From positions 1,136,965 to 1,200,964 of the forward strand of contig NZ_JAVDUI010000001.1 of the NCBI RefSeq assembly GCF_031456275.1: 64,000 nucleotides of DNA. Direction: 5' to 3'. Position 1 is the first letter of the stretch. Each line of letters starts with the position of its first letter. The notes under the pieces were generated by a model. That model did not search any database and was not told the DNA's origin. It worked only from the letters and a program-made list of their open reading frames with translations. Origin of the DNA: Falsarthrobacter nasiphocae. Lineage in GTDB: Bacteria > Actinomycetota > Actinomycetes > Actinomycetales > Micrococcaceae. Below, piece by piece: positions 48,123-56,719 of the stretch. The translations under genes were made by a program, and so were the position numbers.

Positions 48123-49242
48123 GGCGTGGAGGAATGTCACCCGTCGGTGGAACCGCACCGCCTTCAGCTTGCTGACCATCGTGATTGGCGCCGCGACGCT
48201 CGTGACCATGTTGGCCGTCACTCGGGGCTCTGCCTACCGTTCGGCTGAGCACCTGGCTGCGCTGTCCAGCGGAATGCTCACTGTCTCTCTGCCCGCCGGG
48301 CCTGCCGGATGGGCAGAGGGGGAGGAGGGCCTACGGCAACGGCTCCTGCGTCAGCCTGGCGTGAAAGAGGCCGGCACGTTCACCGTTCTCAACGACGGCC
48401 AGCGCACTCCTGTCTCCACGGCACGTACGAGAGATGCCGACGCAGTCTCTGTGGCTCTGTCCGATTCGGGCCTGAGGGTGATGGGCGGGCATGTGGTGGC
48501 TGGCGGCTGGCCCAGCGCGGGTTCCCACGAAATGCTCGTGGGGCAGCGGGTGGCCGAGACTTTGGGCGTTGCTCCGGAGTTGGGCCAGAACCAGGTGAAG
48601 ATCGGCGACCGCTGGTGGAGCGTCGTCGGCGTCGTCCAGGGGACTGGGAACGCGGCCATTCTTAACGAGGCGGTGATCTTCCCGCCCACGAAGGCCGCCT
48701 CCCTTGAGCCGACGGTCAGCCGGAACATCGTTCTCGAGGCGTCCGTCCCGGACGCAGTGCCCGAAGAACAGTTGCGTTTGGCGGCCTGGCCTTATGAGCC
48801 GGAGCACGCGCGCATCACCAGGCCCGTCAGTGCGGAGTCCCTCTCCACCGGGTTGCTGCGCGAATCCGAGACGATGGTGCTGGTCACCATGCTGGTGCTG
48901 GCGGTATCCGCAGTCTTCAGCGTGTATTCCACGATGCAGACGGCGGTGTGGGAGCGCCGTCGCCATATCGGCCTGGACCGTGCGCTTGGGGCTTCCCGGG
49001 GGCGGATAGCGGGGCTATTCCTTTTCGAGTCGGCCCTGACCGGTGGGCTGGGGGGCTTAGCCGGAACAGGCCTGGGGGTTCTGGTGGGTGCGGGCGTGGC
49101 GGCTCTCCAAGGATGGCCCCATCTGTTGCCCTGGTGGGTGGTCGTCGTGCCGGGTGCGGGGGCGGTGATCGGGGCGATCTCGGGCCTGCTTCCGGCCGTT
49201 GGAGCAAGTCGTGTAGACCCAGCCCAGCTGTTGCGTGAGTAA
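48109..49242 (+). CDS. Island ABC transporter permease (MacB type, FtsX fold)
   Basis: A 377-residue permease. The N-terminal helix (FSLLTIVIGAATLVTMLAV) is followed by a MacB-like extracellular domain of about 190 residues, with three C-terminal helices (VTMLVLAVSAVFSVYSTM, GLFLFESALTGGLGGLAG, VVVVPGAGAVIGAISGLL). HIGLDRALGASRGRI is a typical cytoplasmic loop. The ATG at 48109 overlaps the ATPase stop. The last gene of the island, it ends 43 nt before the right repeat. Confidence 0.87.
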   Translation: MLLREAWRNVTRRWNRTAFSLLTIVIGAATLVTMLAVTRGSAYRSAEHLAALSSGMLTVSLPAGPAGWAEGEEGLRQRLLRQPGVKEAGTFTVLNDGQRTPVSTARTRDADAVSVALSDSGLRVMGGHVVAGGWPSAGSHEMLVGQRVAETLGVAPELGQNQVKIGDRWWSVVGVVQGTGNAAILNEAVIFPPTKAASLEPTVSRNIVLEASVPDAVPEEQLRLAAWPYEPEHARITRPVSAESLSTGLLRESETMVLVTMLVLAVSAVFSVYSTMQTAVWERRRHIGLDRALGASRGRIAGLFLFESALTGGLGGLAGTGLGVLVGAGVAALQGWPHLLPWWVVVVPGAGAVIGAISGLLPAVGASRVDPAQLLRE

Positions 49243-49284
49243 CCGGGCAATCAGACCCAGGCCCGCTGAGAGCATCCGGCGTTT

Positions 49285-49356
49285 CTTCTTGCGGGCGTGA
49301 CCCGGGCGCAGCGGGAGCCGGCGTCGGCCTCCTGAGGGAACTGAAAGGCACCTGAG
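49285..49356. repeat. Right copy of 72-bp exact direct repeat
   Basis: Identical to 44010-44081. It contains the last 17 codons and stop of the MFS gene but no functional gene, so it is the duplicated copy. Confidence 0.95.
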
Positions 49357-49524
49357 GAGGGGGGGGCGACGACGGGGCCGCTGGGCGCGAACTCATCCTC
49401 AAGGATGATGCGCAGGGCTCCACAATGTCCCCCGCACGGGGGATGACCCGCCCGGGGCCCGATTTCTAGACTGGATGCATAACGTCGATCCCGACGATCC
49501 CGAGACAGGACTAGAGGGAGATTC

Positions 49525-50454
49525 ATGATCCAGGTAGAAAACCTCACCAAGAGGTATGGCAACAAGGTGGCGGTGAACAACGTCAGCTTCGAGGCGCGTC
49601 CCGGCCGCGTCACCGGCTTCCTCGGGCCGAACGGCGCGGGCAAGTCGACGACGATGCGCATGATCCTCGGGCTGGACACCCCGACGGCCGGCCGGGCGCT
49701 CGTGGACGGCAAGCCGTACCGCGAGGCCACGTCCCCCCTCTCCTCCGTGGGCGCGCTCCTCGACGCGAAGGCCGTTCACACCGGCCGCAGCGCGCGGAGC
49801 CACCTGCGCGCCATGGCGGCCACGCACGGCCTGCCCAACGCCCGCGTGGACGAGGTCATCTCGATGACGGGCCTCGACCAGGTGGCCAAGCGCAAGGTCG
49901 GCGGCTTCTCGCTCGGCATGGGCCAGCGCCTCGGCATCGCCTCCGCCCTCCTCGGCGACCCCAAGACGGTCATCTTCGACGAGCCCGTCAACGGCCTCGA
50001 CCCCGAGGGCGTCACCTGGGTCCGCAACCTGTGCCGCTACCTCGCCTCCGAGGGCCGCACCGTGTTCCTGTCCTCCCACCTCATGTCGGAGATGGCACAG
50101 ACCGCTGACGACCTCGTCATCATCGGCAAGGGACAGATCATCGCCCAGGGCCCCATCACGGACATCATCGCGGGTCAGGGTGAGGTCCGCACGCTCGTGC
50201 GCACGGACAACGTGGAGGCCCTGACGTCGGCGCTCGCCGGGCACAACGTCCGCATCTCCACCCTGGACGCCAACTCCGTGGAGATCTCCGGTGTCTCTCC
50301 GCGCCAGATCGCAGAGACCGCGTTCCAGGAGCGCATCTTCTTCTACGAACTCACTCCCCGCGAGCTCTCCCTCGAGGAGGCGTACATGCGCCTCACGCAG
50401 GGTGCCGTGGAATACCACTCCGCCGAGCTCAACGGCGCACAGGAGGTCAAGTAA
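49525..50454 (+). CDS. ABC transporter ATP-binding protein (BcrA/DrrA type)
   Basis: A 309-residue ATPase. Walker A is GPNGAGKST, the signature FSLGMGQRLGIASALL, and Walker B VIFDEPVNGLDPEG. A C-terminal DUF4162-like extension follows (about 220-309). The fold is typical of antibiotic or lantibiotic exporters. It starts at ATG with GAGGGAG upstream, and the permease follows by two bases. The kinase-regulator pair downstream is likely its control system. Confidence 0.9.
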   Translation: MIQVENLTKRYGNKVAVNNVSFEARPGRVTGFLGPNGAGKSTTMRMILGLDTPTAGRALVDGKPYREATSPLSSVGALLDAKAVHTGRSARSHLRAMAATHGLPNARVDEVISMTGLDQVAKRKVGGFSLGMGQRLGIASALLGDPKTVIFDEPVNGLDPEGVTWVRNLCRYLASEGRTVFLSSHLMSEMAQTADDLVIIGKGQIIAQGPITDIIAGQGEVRTLVRTDNVEALTSALAGHNVRISTLDANSVEISGVSPRQIAETAFQERIFFYELTPRELSLEEAYMRLTQGAVEYHSAELNGAQEVK

Positions 50455-50456
50455 CC

Positions 50457-51467
50457 ATGTCTCACTCGCTGTCTGCACCCCAGAACCGCGCCGCGGGGGA
50501 GGGTTCGGCCCCCCGCCACGCCGTCGAGACGAACGGCGCGCAGGGAGGCTCCGCCACGGATGAGCGCCGCGCGCCGGTGCGGGAGTTCTCCTCGCGCTTC
50601 TCCGGCAACAAGGTCGGCTTCGGCAAGCTCGTCAAGAGCGAGTTCATCAAGATCACGTCCCTGCGGAGCACGTATTGGCTCCTCGGGATCGCGTTCGCCC
50701 TGACGGTGGGCTTCGCGGCTCTGTTCACGATTGCGGTCAACTCGACCGTCGATTCGGTCAAGAATCCGCCGGAGGGCATGCCCCCTGGCATGGGTTCCAC
50801 GATGGACGCAGCCCGTGAGGTGGCGATGCACTTGCCGATCGTCGGTGCGTTCTTCAGCATCCTCGTCTTCGGCGCCTGGGCGGTGACGACGATTGCCGGC
50901 GAGTACGGCACGGGCATGATCCGCTCCACGATGACGGCGGCGCCCAAGCGCTGGCCGGCCCTCCTCGCCAAGCTGCTCGTGACGCTGCTCGTCGCGGCCG
51001 TCGTCGCCTTCCTCGCCTTCCTCGCCTCGTATGGACTGGGCCAGGTCATGACCCCGAGTGAGGTCCACTTCGGCCTCGGCGACGGCAACGTCATGCGGTC
51101 CATCCTCATGACCGTGCTCTACGTGGTGCTCGTGGTCCTCATGGGCTTCGGTCTCGGCCTGCTCACGCGCAACGCGGCCGGCGGCATCGTCACGATCGTC
51201 GGCATCCTCTTCGCCCTGCCCCTGATCTCGGGGATCTTCGGGGGAATGGTGGACTGGGTTGGAGATGCTGCCCGCTTCCTCCCGAGCAACCTCGGCCAGA
51301 CGATGGGCGCTGTGACGGACGCCGCCGCGCCCAATACGGGTGCCGAGTCCGCTGGCTCGAACACCCCCACCCCGATCAAGTGGAATGAGGCGGCCCTCTG
51401 GCTCGCCCTCGAGTCCGGCGTCATCTGGCTGCTGGGCATGATCACGGCGCAGAAGCGGGACGTCTGA
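50457..51467 (+). CDS. ABC transporter permease (ABC-2 type)
   Basis: A 336-residue protein. A hydrophilic N-terminal segment of about 55 residues precedes six hydrophobic segments (YWLLGIAFALTVGFAALFTI, FFSILVFGAWAVTTIAGEYG with a conserved GEYGTGMI, LVTLLVAAVVAFLAFLA, YVVLVVLMGFGLGLL, and two at the C-terminus). This fits the BcrB/NatB-like permeases. A strong 12-bp hairpin follows its stop. Confidence 0.87.
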   Translation: MSHSLSAPQNRAAGEGSAPRHAVETNGAQGGSATDERRAPVREFSSRFSGNKVGFGKLVKSEFIKITSLRSTYWLLGIAFALTVGFAALFTIAVNSTVDSVKNPPEGMPPGMGSTMDAAREVAMHLPIVGAFFSILVFGAWAVTTIAGEYGTGMIRSTMTAAPKRWPALLAKLLVTLLVAAVVAFLAFLASYGLGQVMTPSEVHFGLGDGNVMRSILMTVLYVVLVVLMGFGLGLLTRNAAGGIVTIVGILFALPLISGIFGGMVDWVGDAARFLPSNLGQTMGAVTDAAAPNTGAESAGSNTPTPIKWNEAALWLALESGVIWLLGMITAQKRDV

Positions 51468-51485
51468 TCCGCACTGCACCAACAC

Positions 51486-51521
51486 CCGCGAGGGGGGTCT
51501 CTTCGGAGGCCCCCCTCGCGG
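51486..51521 (+). terminator. Strong hairpin between permease and histidine kinase
   Basis: CCGCGAGGGGGG (51486-51497) pairs perfectly with CCCCCCTCGCGG (51510-51521). No T-run follows. It may be an attenuator, a decay-blocking stem, or a weak terminator. A second perfect 9-bp stem, GCGGAGGAA/TTCCTCCGC, lies at 51535-51556 and hides a GGAGGA. Confidence 0.55.
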
Positions 51522-51601
51522 AGCTCATTCGCCGGCGGAGGAACCCGTTCCTCCGCTTCTTCGCGGACCACCCGAGGACGCGCACCGCGATCATCCTCGT
51601 C

Positions 51602-52804
51602 TTGCTCGGACTGTGGGTGGCCGTGGAGATGCCGGGCCTGGCCCGCTCCGGCCAGTACGGGATTGAGCCGTGGCGGGCCTGGGTGCTCGCGATCCTCACC
51701 GTCCTGCCGCTCGTCGGCCTCCTCTGGCGCAACCGCTGGCCCCTCGGCGTCTTCCTTGCCGTCTTCGCGATGGACCTTGCCGCGTGCGCTCTGTTGGTGA
51801 CGGCCTCCACGCCCAACGTCGTCGCGGGATCCTTCGCCGGGGCGGTCGCCCTTTACTCCGTGGCGAAGTGGCGCAGCCCCCGCGTCTCCTGGACGTGCAT
51901 GCTCGTCCAGTGCACCGCCACAGCCGTCTTTCTCGCGTTCGTCCTCTTCCAGGAGGACACGTCCTTCCCCGTGCTGATCTTCGTCCTGGCCTCGGGGACT
52001 GCGGCCATCTATGCGGGAGGGGCGGGCGTGGTCCTCGTGGGCATGGCTGTCCGCCGGGAGCGCCTCCACGAGGAGGACCTCAACGCGTGGGCGGTGGACC
52101 AGCGTGAGCGCGCGCAGCTCGCCGAGCGGTCCCGCATCGCGCGGGAGATGCACGACGTCGTGGCCCACTCCCTCACCGTCATGATCACCCTCGCGGACGG
52201 GGCCAAGGTGCTCTCCAAGTCGGACCCGCAGAAGGCTGCGGAGGTCATGGGGGAGGTGTCCAAGACGGGGCGCAGCGCGCTCGCGGACATGCGGAGGGTG
52301 CTGGGCATCCTCAAGGTCGACGGCGAGCCTGCGGCGGCGCGGGCCCCCATCGCCGCGCGGGAGGCGCTCGCTGAGCTCGTCGCCGGATTCCGGCGGGCCG
52401 GAGTGCCGGTCACGCTGATTCACAGCGGCTATTCTCTTCCGGAGGACCCCGCCTTTGTTCAGACCGTCTTCCGCATCATCCAGGAGTCTCTGACGAATGT
52501 TCTCCGGTATGCCAAAAGCGCGTCAGAGGTCATTGTTGAGACGCACAGCGACGGCGAGGGCGTGAGAGTCAGGGTCGCCGACAACGGGCTTGGCGTCGCT
52601 CCCGAGCGCAGCGCCCAGAGGCGTTCTCGGGGCGAGGGGCTCAGGACCGAGCCGGGCCAGATCCCGGGCACGGGCAACGGCCTGGAGGGCCTGAGGACCC
52701 GGGCCCATGCGTTCGGCGGCACGCTCCGTGCCGGACCGGGCCCCGCCCAGGGGTGGATTGTTGAGGCGGTCTTCCCGCCGAACTTTGAGAGAAGGTCATC
52801 ATGA
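51602..52804 (+). CDS. Sensor histidine kinase (HisKA_3), start uncertain
   Basis: At least 400 residues. About six hydrophobic segments precede HisKA_3 (IAREMHDVVAHSLTVMI, phospho-accepting His in MHDVV) and a C-terminal HATPase domain with VRVADNGLGV and GLEGLRTRA. The coding pattern continues upstream of 51602 (FLRFFADHPRTRTAIILVL looks like protein before helix 1), but no ATG, GTG or TTG lies in frame between the previous stop and the TTG at 51602. An ATT at 51527 is in frame. The stop overlaps the regulator start. Confidence 0.8.
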   Translation: MLGLWVAVEMPGLARSGQYGIEPWRAWVLAILTVLPLVGLLWRNRWPLGVFLAVFAMDLAACALLVTASTPNVVAGSFAGAVALYSVAKWRSPRVSWTCMLVQCTATAVFLAFVLFQEDTSFPVLIFVLASGTAAIYAGGAGVVLVGMAVRRERLHEEDLNAWAVDQRERAQLAERSRIAREMHDVVAHSLTVMITLADGAKVLSKSDPQKAAEVMGEVSKTGRSALADMRRVLGILKVDGEPAAARAPIAAREALAELVAGFRRAGVPVTLIHSGYSLPEDPAFVQTVFRIIQESLTNVLRYAKSASEVIVETHSDGEGVRVRVADNGLGVAPERSAQRRSRGEGLRTEPGQIPGTGNGLEGLRTRAHAFGGTLRAGPGPAQGWIVEAVFPPNFERRSS

Positions 52805-53559
52805 GCCACGAGAACCCCGCCGCGCCGCACAGCACGGACACCCAGGCACCCTCCGAGGCCGGGGCTCGCGAGTTCGCCGGACGGCGCCGCATCCGCGTGA
52901 TGCTCGTCGATGACCAGCCGCTCATCCGGTACGGGTTCGGTCTCATCCTCGGGGGCGAGGAGGACATGGAGGTTGTCGGGGAGGCGTCCAACGGCGAGGA
53001 GGCGGTCGCGGCGGCCCGGGACCTCCGCCCCGACGTCGTGCTCATGGATGTCCGCATGCCCGTCTTGGACGGTATCGAGGCGACGCGCCAGATCTGCGCG
53101 GAGATGCCAGGCGTTCAGGTCGTCATTCTCACGACCTTCGACCTCGATGAATATGCCTTTGAGGGCATTAAAGCCGGGGCCTCTGCGTTCCTGCTCAAGG
53201 ACGCCGATCCGGAGGAGCTCGCCCGGGCCGTCCGGGTCGTGGCGGAGGGCGACTCGGTCGTCGCGCCCCGGGTCACCTCACGCCTTCTCGAGGAGTTCGT
53301 GCGGGGCTCCGCGGCGGGCGCGGCCCCGGCGGACTCGGCCTGCGTGAGCGAGCTGACGCCCCGCGAGGTCGAGGTGCTCGAGGCGATCGCCTCGGGCTGC
53401 TCCAATGCGGAGATCGCCTCCCGGCTCTTCGTCTCGGAGGCTACCGTGAAGACCCATGTGGGCCGCGTGCTGTCCAAGCTGGGCCTGCGGGACCGGGTCC
53501 ACGCGGTGATCTTCGCGTACGAGAACGGGCTGGTCCGCCCGGGAGGCCGCGAGGGCTAG
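52801..53559 (+). CDS. NarL/LuxR-family response regulator
   Basis: A 252-residue regulator. Receiver residues include VMLVDDQPLI, phospho-acceptor Asp in VLMDVRMPVLDG, and LTTFD/LLKDAD. The LuxR domain has LTPREVEVLEAIASGCSNAEIASRLFVSEATVKTHVG. A 30-residue polar N-terminal tail is extra. The ATG overlaps the kinase stop (ATGA). It should be paired with the upstream kinase and control the ABC transporter. Confidence 0.93.
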   Translation: MSHENPAAPHSTDTQAPSEAGAREFAGRRRIRVMLVDDQPLIRYGFGLILGGEEDMEVVGEASNGEEAVAAARDLRPDVVLMDVRMPVLDGIEATRQICAEMPGVQVVILTTFDLDEYAFEGIKAGASAFLLKDADPEELARAVRVVAEGDSVVAPRVTSRLLEEFVRGSAAGAAPADSACVSELTPREVEVLEAIASGCSNAEIASRLFVSEATVKTHVGRVLSKLGLRDRVHAVIFAYENGLVRPGGREG

Positions 53560-53634
53560 ATCGGCTATATGCCCCGTTGGGTATCTTCCCCAGCTGCCCC
53601 GTCCCCATCCCGAGCGGCTCGATAGAGTGGCACC

Positions 53635-54951
53635 ATGAGTGCTCACGATCACGCCCAGGACCTCGCGCGCTTTGTCACCGCGTCCCCTTCGAGCTACCAC
53701 GCCGCCGCGGAGGCGGTCCGCCGCCTGGCCGCGGCCGGGTTCCGGGAGCTCGACGAGACGAAGGTCTGGGACCTTGCCCCCGGGGCCTACGTGGTCCGGC
53801 GGGACGGGGCGTTCATCGCGTTCCTCCTGCCCGAGGGCGACGGCCCCCTCGAGGGCGCTGACATCGTCGGCGCGCACACCGACTCCCCGGGCTTCAAGCT
53901 CAAGCCGAAGCCCACGACCGGCTCGGCGAACATCCTCCAGGCGGGCGTCGAGGTCTATGGCGGGCCACTCCTCAACTCGTGGCTGGACCGCGAGCTGCGC
54001 CTGGCCGGCCGCCTCGTTCTCGCCGACGGCACCGAGCGCCTCGTCGCCACCGAGCCCATCCTCCGCATCCCGCAGCTCGCCGTTCACCTTGACCGCGCCG
54101 TCAACGCGGACGGTCTCAAGCTGGATCGCCAGCAGCACACGCAGCCCATCTGGGGGCTCGGGGACGCGGCGGACGCGGACATCCTGGCCCACCTCGCCGA
54201 GCTGGCCGGCGTGGAGGCCTCGGAGATCGCCGGGTACGACCTCGTCGTCGCTGACGGCCAGGAGCCCCGATTCTTCGGCGCGGGGGAGGAGTTCCTCGCC
54301 TCCGGCCGCCTCGACAACCTCACGAGCGTCCACGCGGGCCTCACGGCCCTCATTCGGGCGGCGGGCGCCCCGTGGTCGTCCTCTCCTGGGGAGGGAGAGC
54401 GCGACGACGCAGCCGCCGCACGCGGTCGCCGCGTCACGATGCTCGCCGCGTTTGACCACGAGGAGATCGGCTCCGGCACCCGCTCAGGCGCCGGGGGGCC
54501 GTTCCTCGAGGACGTGCTCACGCGGATCGTGGGGAGCAGGGGCCCGGAGTTCGCGAGGATGATCGCGGGCTCGGTCCACGTGTCCTCGGACGCCGGCCAC
54601 GCCGTGCACCCCAACTACCCGGAGCGGCACGACCCCGCCGTGCGCCCCGTCCTCGGCGGGGGCATGCTCCTCAAGATCAACGCTGACCAGCGGTATGCCA
54701 CGGACGGCGTCGGCGCGGCGCTCATCAGCCGCCTCGCCCGCGAGTCCGGCGCGGCCTATCAGGAGTTCGTCTCCAAGAACACGATGCCCTGCGGCTCGAC
54801 CATCGGGCCCATTACGGCCACGCGGCTGGGAATCCGCACGGTGGACGTCGGCGTTCCGTTGCTATCGATGCACTCGGCGAGGGAGATGCTCGCGGTGAAT
54901 GACTACGCGGCGCTGACCCGAATTCTTGAGGCTTTCTGTGTAAAGCTGTGA
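53635..54951 (+). CDS. apeB: M18 family aminopeptidase
   Basis: A 438-residue zinc metallopeptidase that releases N-terminal residues from peptides. Metal ligands are His81 and Asp83 in GAHTDSPGFKLKP, the Asp in GRLDNLTS, the Glu pair in FDHEEIGSGT, and His in LLSMHSAREM. The NTMPCGSTIGP segment is also typical. The ATG at 53635 has no strong RBS and follows GCACC. Length matches the family and all motifs are intact. Confidence 0.93.
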   Translation: MSAHDHAQDLARFVTASPSSYHAAAEAVRRLAAAGFRELDETKVWDLAPGAYVVRRDGAFIAFLLPEGDGPLEGADIVGAHTDSPGFKLKPKPTTGSANILQAGVEVYGGPLLNSWLDRELRLAGRLVLADGTERLVATEPILRIPQLAVHLDRAVNADGLKLDRQQHTQPIWGLGDAADADILAHLAELAGVEASEIAGYDLVVADGQEPRFFGAGEEFLASGRLDNLTSVHAGLTALIRAAGAPWSSSPGEGERDDAAAARGRRVTMLAAFDHEEIGSGTRSGAGGPFLEDVLTRIVGSRGPEFARMIAGSVHVSSDAGHAVHPNYPERHDPAVRPVLGGGMLLKINADQRYATDGVGAALISRLARESGAAYQEFVSKNTMPCGSTIGPITATRLGIRTVDVGVPLLSMHSAREMLAVNDYAALTRILEAFCVKL

Positions 54952-55037
54952 ATTTCATGGGTATTCTGTGAGTGAAGCACCTCGCGGGGCTTGGCATCGA
55001 ACGTCGAGGTGACAAGCTCACGTGAAGGGAACGCCGA

Positions 55038-56225
55038 ATGTCATATCAGCAGAACCCCCAGGGAATGCAGGGCCAGGGGTACAGCCAGCCCGCAGGCCAG
55101 GGTTACAACCAGCCCGCCTCGGACCCCTTCGGCAGTCACGCCGGCGGCTCGCCGGCCCCGGGCAGCGGCGGCCCCAAGAAGAAGACCGGCCTCATCGTCG
55201 GCCTCGTGCTCGGCGGACTCGTTGTCCTCGGGCTCATCATCGCCCTCATCGCCAACCTCATGAACGTCGTCGGCAAGGGCTCCTCGAAGGACGCGTCCTC
55301 GACGTCGTCGGACGGCCAGTCCTACTCCAAGGGAGACCAGGGCGAGGCGGAGAAGACCGTCTCCACTTATGTGGACGCGCTCCGGGACGGCAAGGCCCAG
55401 GACGCCCTGAAGAAGATGGACACGGACATGGTCGGCCTGGACCCGGACCAGCCGTACTACAAGGACGAGGTCTACTCGAAGGCGAAGAACCGACCCGAGG
55501 GCTTCTCCCGGACTGACTCCAAGCGCGTCAGCGACGACTGGTACAAGGTGAGCGGCACGGTCAAGCAGAAGAGCCGCGACCTCCCCGTCGAGTACGACGT
55601 CCGCCGGATCGGCGGCGAGTGGAAGGTCGCCCCCCGCTCCAGCTACGTGTCCCTTCCGCACGTGTACGCGAGCGGAGCGAAGTTCCCCGTCACCGTCAAC
55701 GGCGTCAGCGTCTCGGACTCCTCCTCGACCTCCGCCACGAGCATGAAGAACCCGCTCCCCGGCGACTACGAGATCTCCAGCATCAACAACACCTACTTCA
55801 CGACCAAGCCCGTCACGGCCACGGCGTGGGCGGACGGCAGCAAGGAAGGCTCGAGCGGCACGTCGAAGCTCGAGGTCAAGCCCACCGCCGAGGCCCAGAA
55901 GACCGTCGTCACCGCAGTGACCGAGGCCATGAAGACGTGCGCCGCCAAGCTCGACCACAAGACCTGCGGGCGCGAGTTCAACGCCTACAGCAGCCAGGGC
56001 AAGCTTGAGGGCCTCAAGGTCACCATCGCGAAGATGCCGGTCATCGAGGCCACGGCCGGCTCGTCCAGCCCGAACCGCTTCACCATCTCGACGACGACGA
56101 AGGGCACGATGGACTACGACGCCAAGCTCAACGGCCAGCCCGTCCAGGCCTCTCGCGACCTCGACATCTCCGGCAGCGCCACGATGTCCCCCGAGGGCAA
56201 GGTCCAAGAGCTCAAGCTCTACTGA
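55038..56225 (+). CDS. Single-pass membrane protein with extracellular repeat domain, unknown
   Basis: A 395-residue protein. A Gln/Gly/Tyr-rich cytoplasmic N-terminus (about 1-49) leads to one membrane helix (51-77). A Ser-rich linker follows, then an extracellular part with DUF4878-like features (VSTYVDALRDGKAQDALKKM) and two beta-rich segments. The first 45 residues (YSQPAGQGYNQPA) are of the type seen in actinobacterial membrane proteins. No enzyme motif is seen. GGGA precedes the ATG at 55038. Confidence 0.65.
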   Translation: MSYQQNPQGMQGQGYSQPAGQGYNQPASDPFGSHAGGSPAPGSGGPKKKTGLIVGLVLGGLVVLGLIIALIANLMNVVGKGSSKDASSTSSDGQSYSKGDQGEAEKTVSTYVDALRDGKAQDALKKMDTDMVGLDPDQPYYKDEVYSKAKNRPEGFSRTDSKRVSDDWYKVSGTVKQKSRDLPVEYDVRRIGGEWKVAPRSSYVSLPHVYASGAKFPVTVNGVSVSDSSSTSATSMKNPLPGDYEISSINNTYFTTKPVTATAWADGSKEGSSGTSKLEVKPTAEAQKTVVTAVTEAMKTCAAKLDHKTCGREFNAYSSQGKLEGLKVTIAKMPVIEATAGSSSPNRFTISTTTKGTMDYDAKLNGQPVQASRDLDISGSATMSPEGKVQELKLY

Positions 56226-56326
56226 TCCCGCGCTCCGCGCAGCCCAGCTGCCTGCGGGATTCGTGCGCTACTGTGCTGTCCAACGCCGTGCGAACGCCGC
56301 GGCTTTCACGAGGAGGGATCGAAGCG

Positions 56327-56584
56327 ATGACTTCTGACAAGGAGACCGCCCCGGACGCCGTCAGCCCGGACGCAGAGCGTCAGGACGAGGAGCGCCCCAC
56401 GCACGGCAACGGCATGGGCTTTGCTCTCGGCGCCGGCCAGTTCGGCCAGCCTGGGGGCATGGATGAGAACGACGACGAGCGGGCGCCGCGGGACGGCGAG
56501 CAGCTCGGCCAGCCCGGCACCATGCCGGCCGAGGACGAGAATCGCGGACGCCAGTTCGGCGAGCCCGGCCCCCGGGTCGTCTAA
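56327..56584 (+). CDS. Small acidic Gly/Gln/Pro-repeat protein
   Basis: An 85-residue, hydrophilic, acidic protein. GQFGQPG, EQLGQPG and RQFGEPG recur at about 25-residue intervals, each followed by a stretch of Asp/Glu/Asn/Arg. No signal peptide or membrane helix is visible, so it is probably cytoplasmic and disordered. The ATG at 56327 has AGGAGGG at good spacing. It is followed by an exceptionally long hairpin terminator. Function is unknown. Confidence 0.65.
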   Translation: MTSDKETAPDAVSPDAERQDEERPTHGNGMGFALGAGQFGQPGGMDENDDERAPRDGEQLGQPGTMPAEDENRGRQFGEPGPRVV

Positions 56585-56600
56585 GAGTCAGACCCGCACG

Positions 56601-56649
56601 CGCGCGAACGGCCCGTCACCCCGAACCGGGGTGACGGGCCGTTCGCGCG
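56601..56649 (+). terminator. Very long hairpin terminator
   Basis: A perfect 22-bp stem (56601-56622 with 56628-56649) and a 5-nt GAACC loop, between the repeat-protein gene and the convergent ppk2 gene. A short TCTT follows. It probably terminates both. Confidence 0.8.
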
Positions 56650-56719
56650 TCTTGGGGGGCGCCAGCCGCCGTCGTCGTGCACCGCAGCAGCCAGCCGCAC
56701 GAGGCAGGCGCGGGGAGGG

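Larger units (their letters stand above)
44082..49284. mobile_element. Accessory island bounded by 72-bp direct repeats
   Basis: About 5.2 kb between the repeat copies. The left third is clearly AT-richer than its surroundings, with AAA/AAT/TTT codons rarely seen elsewhere in the window. It carries two paralogous secreted proteins, a lipoprotein, and an adaptor-ATPase-permease transporter. No integrase or transposase is present, so it could be a non-autonomous or decayed integration, or arise by recombination. Confidence 0.7.
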
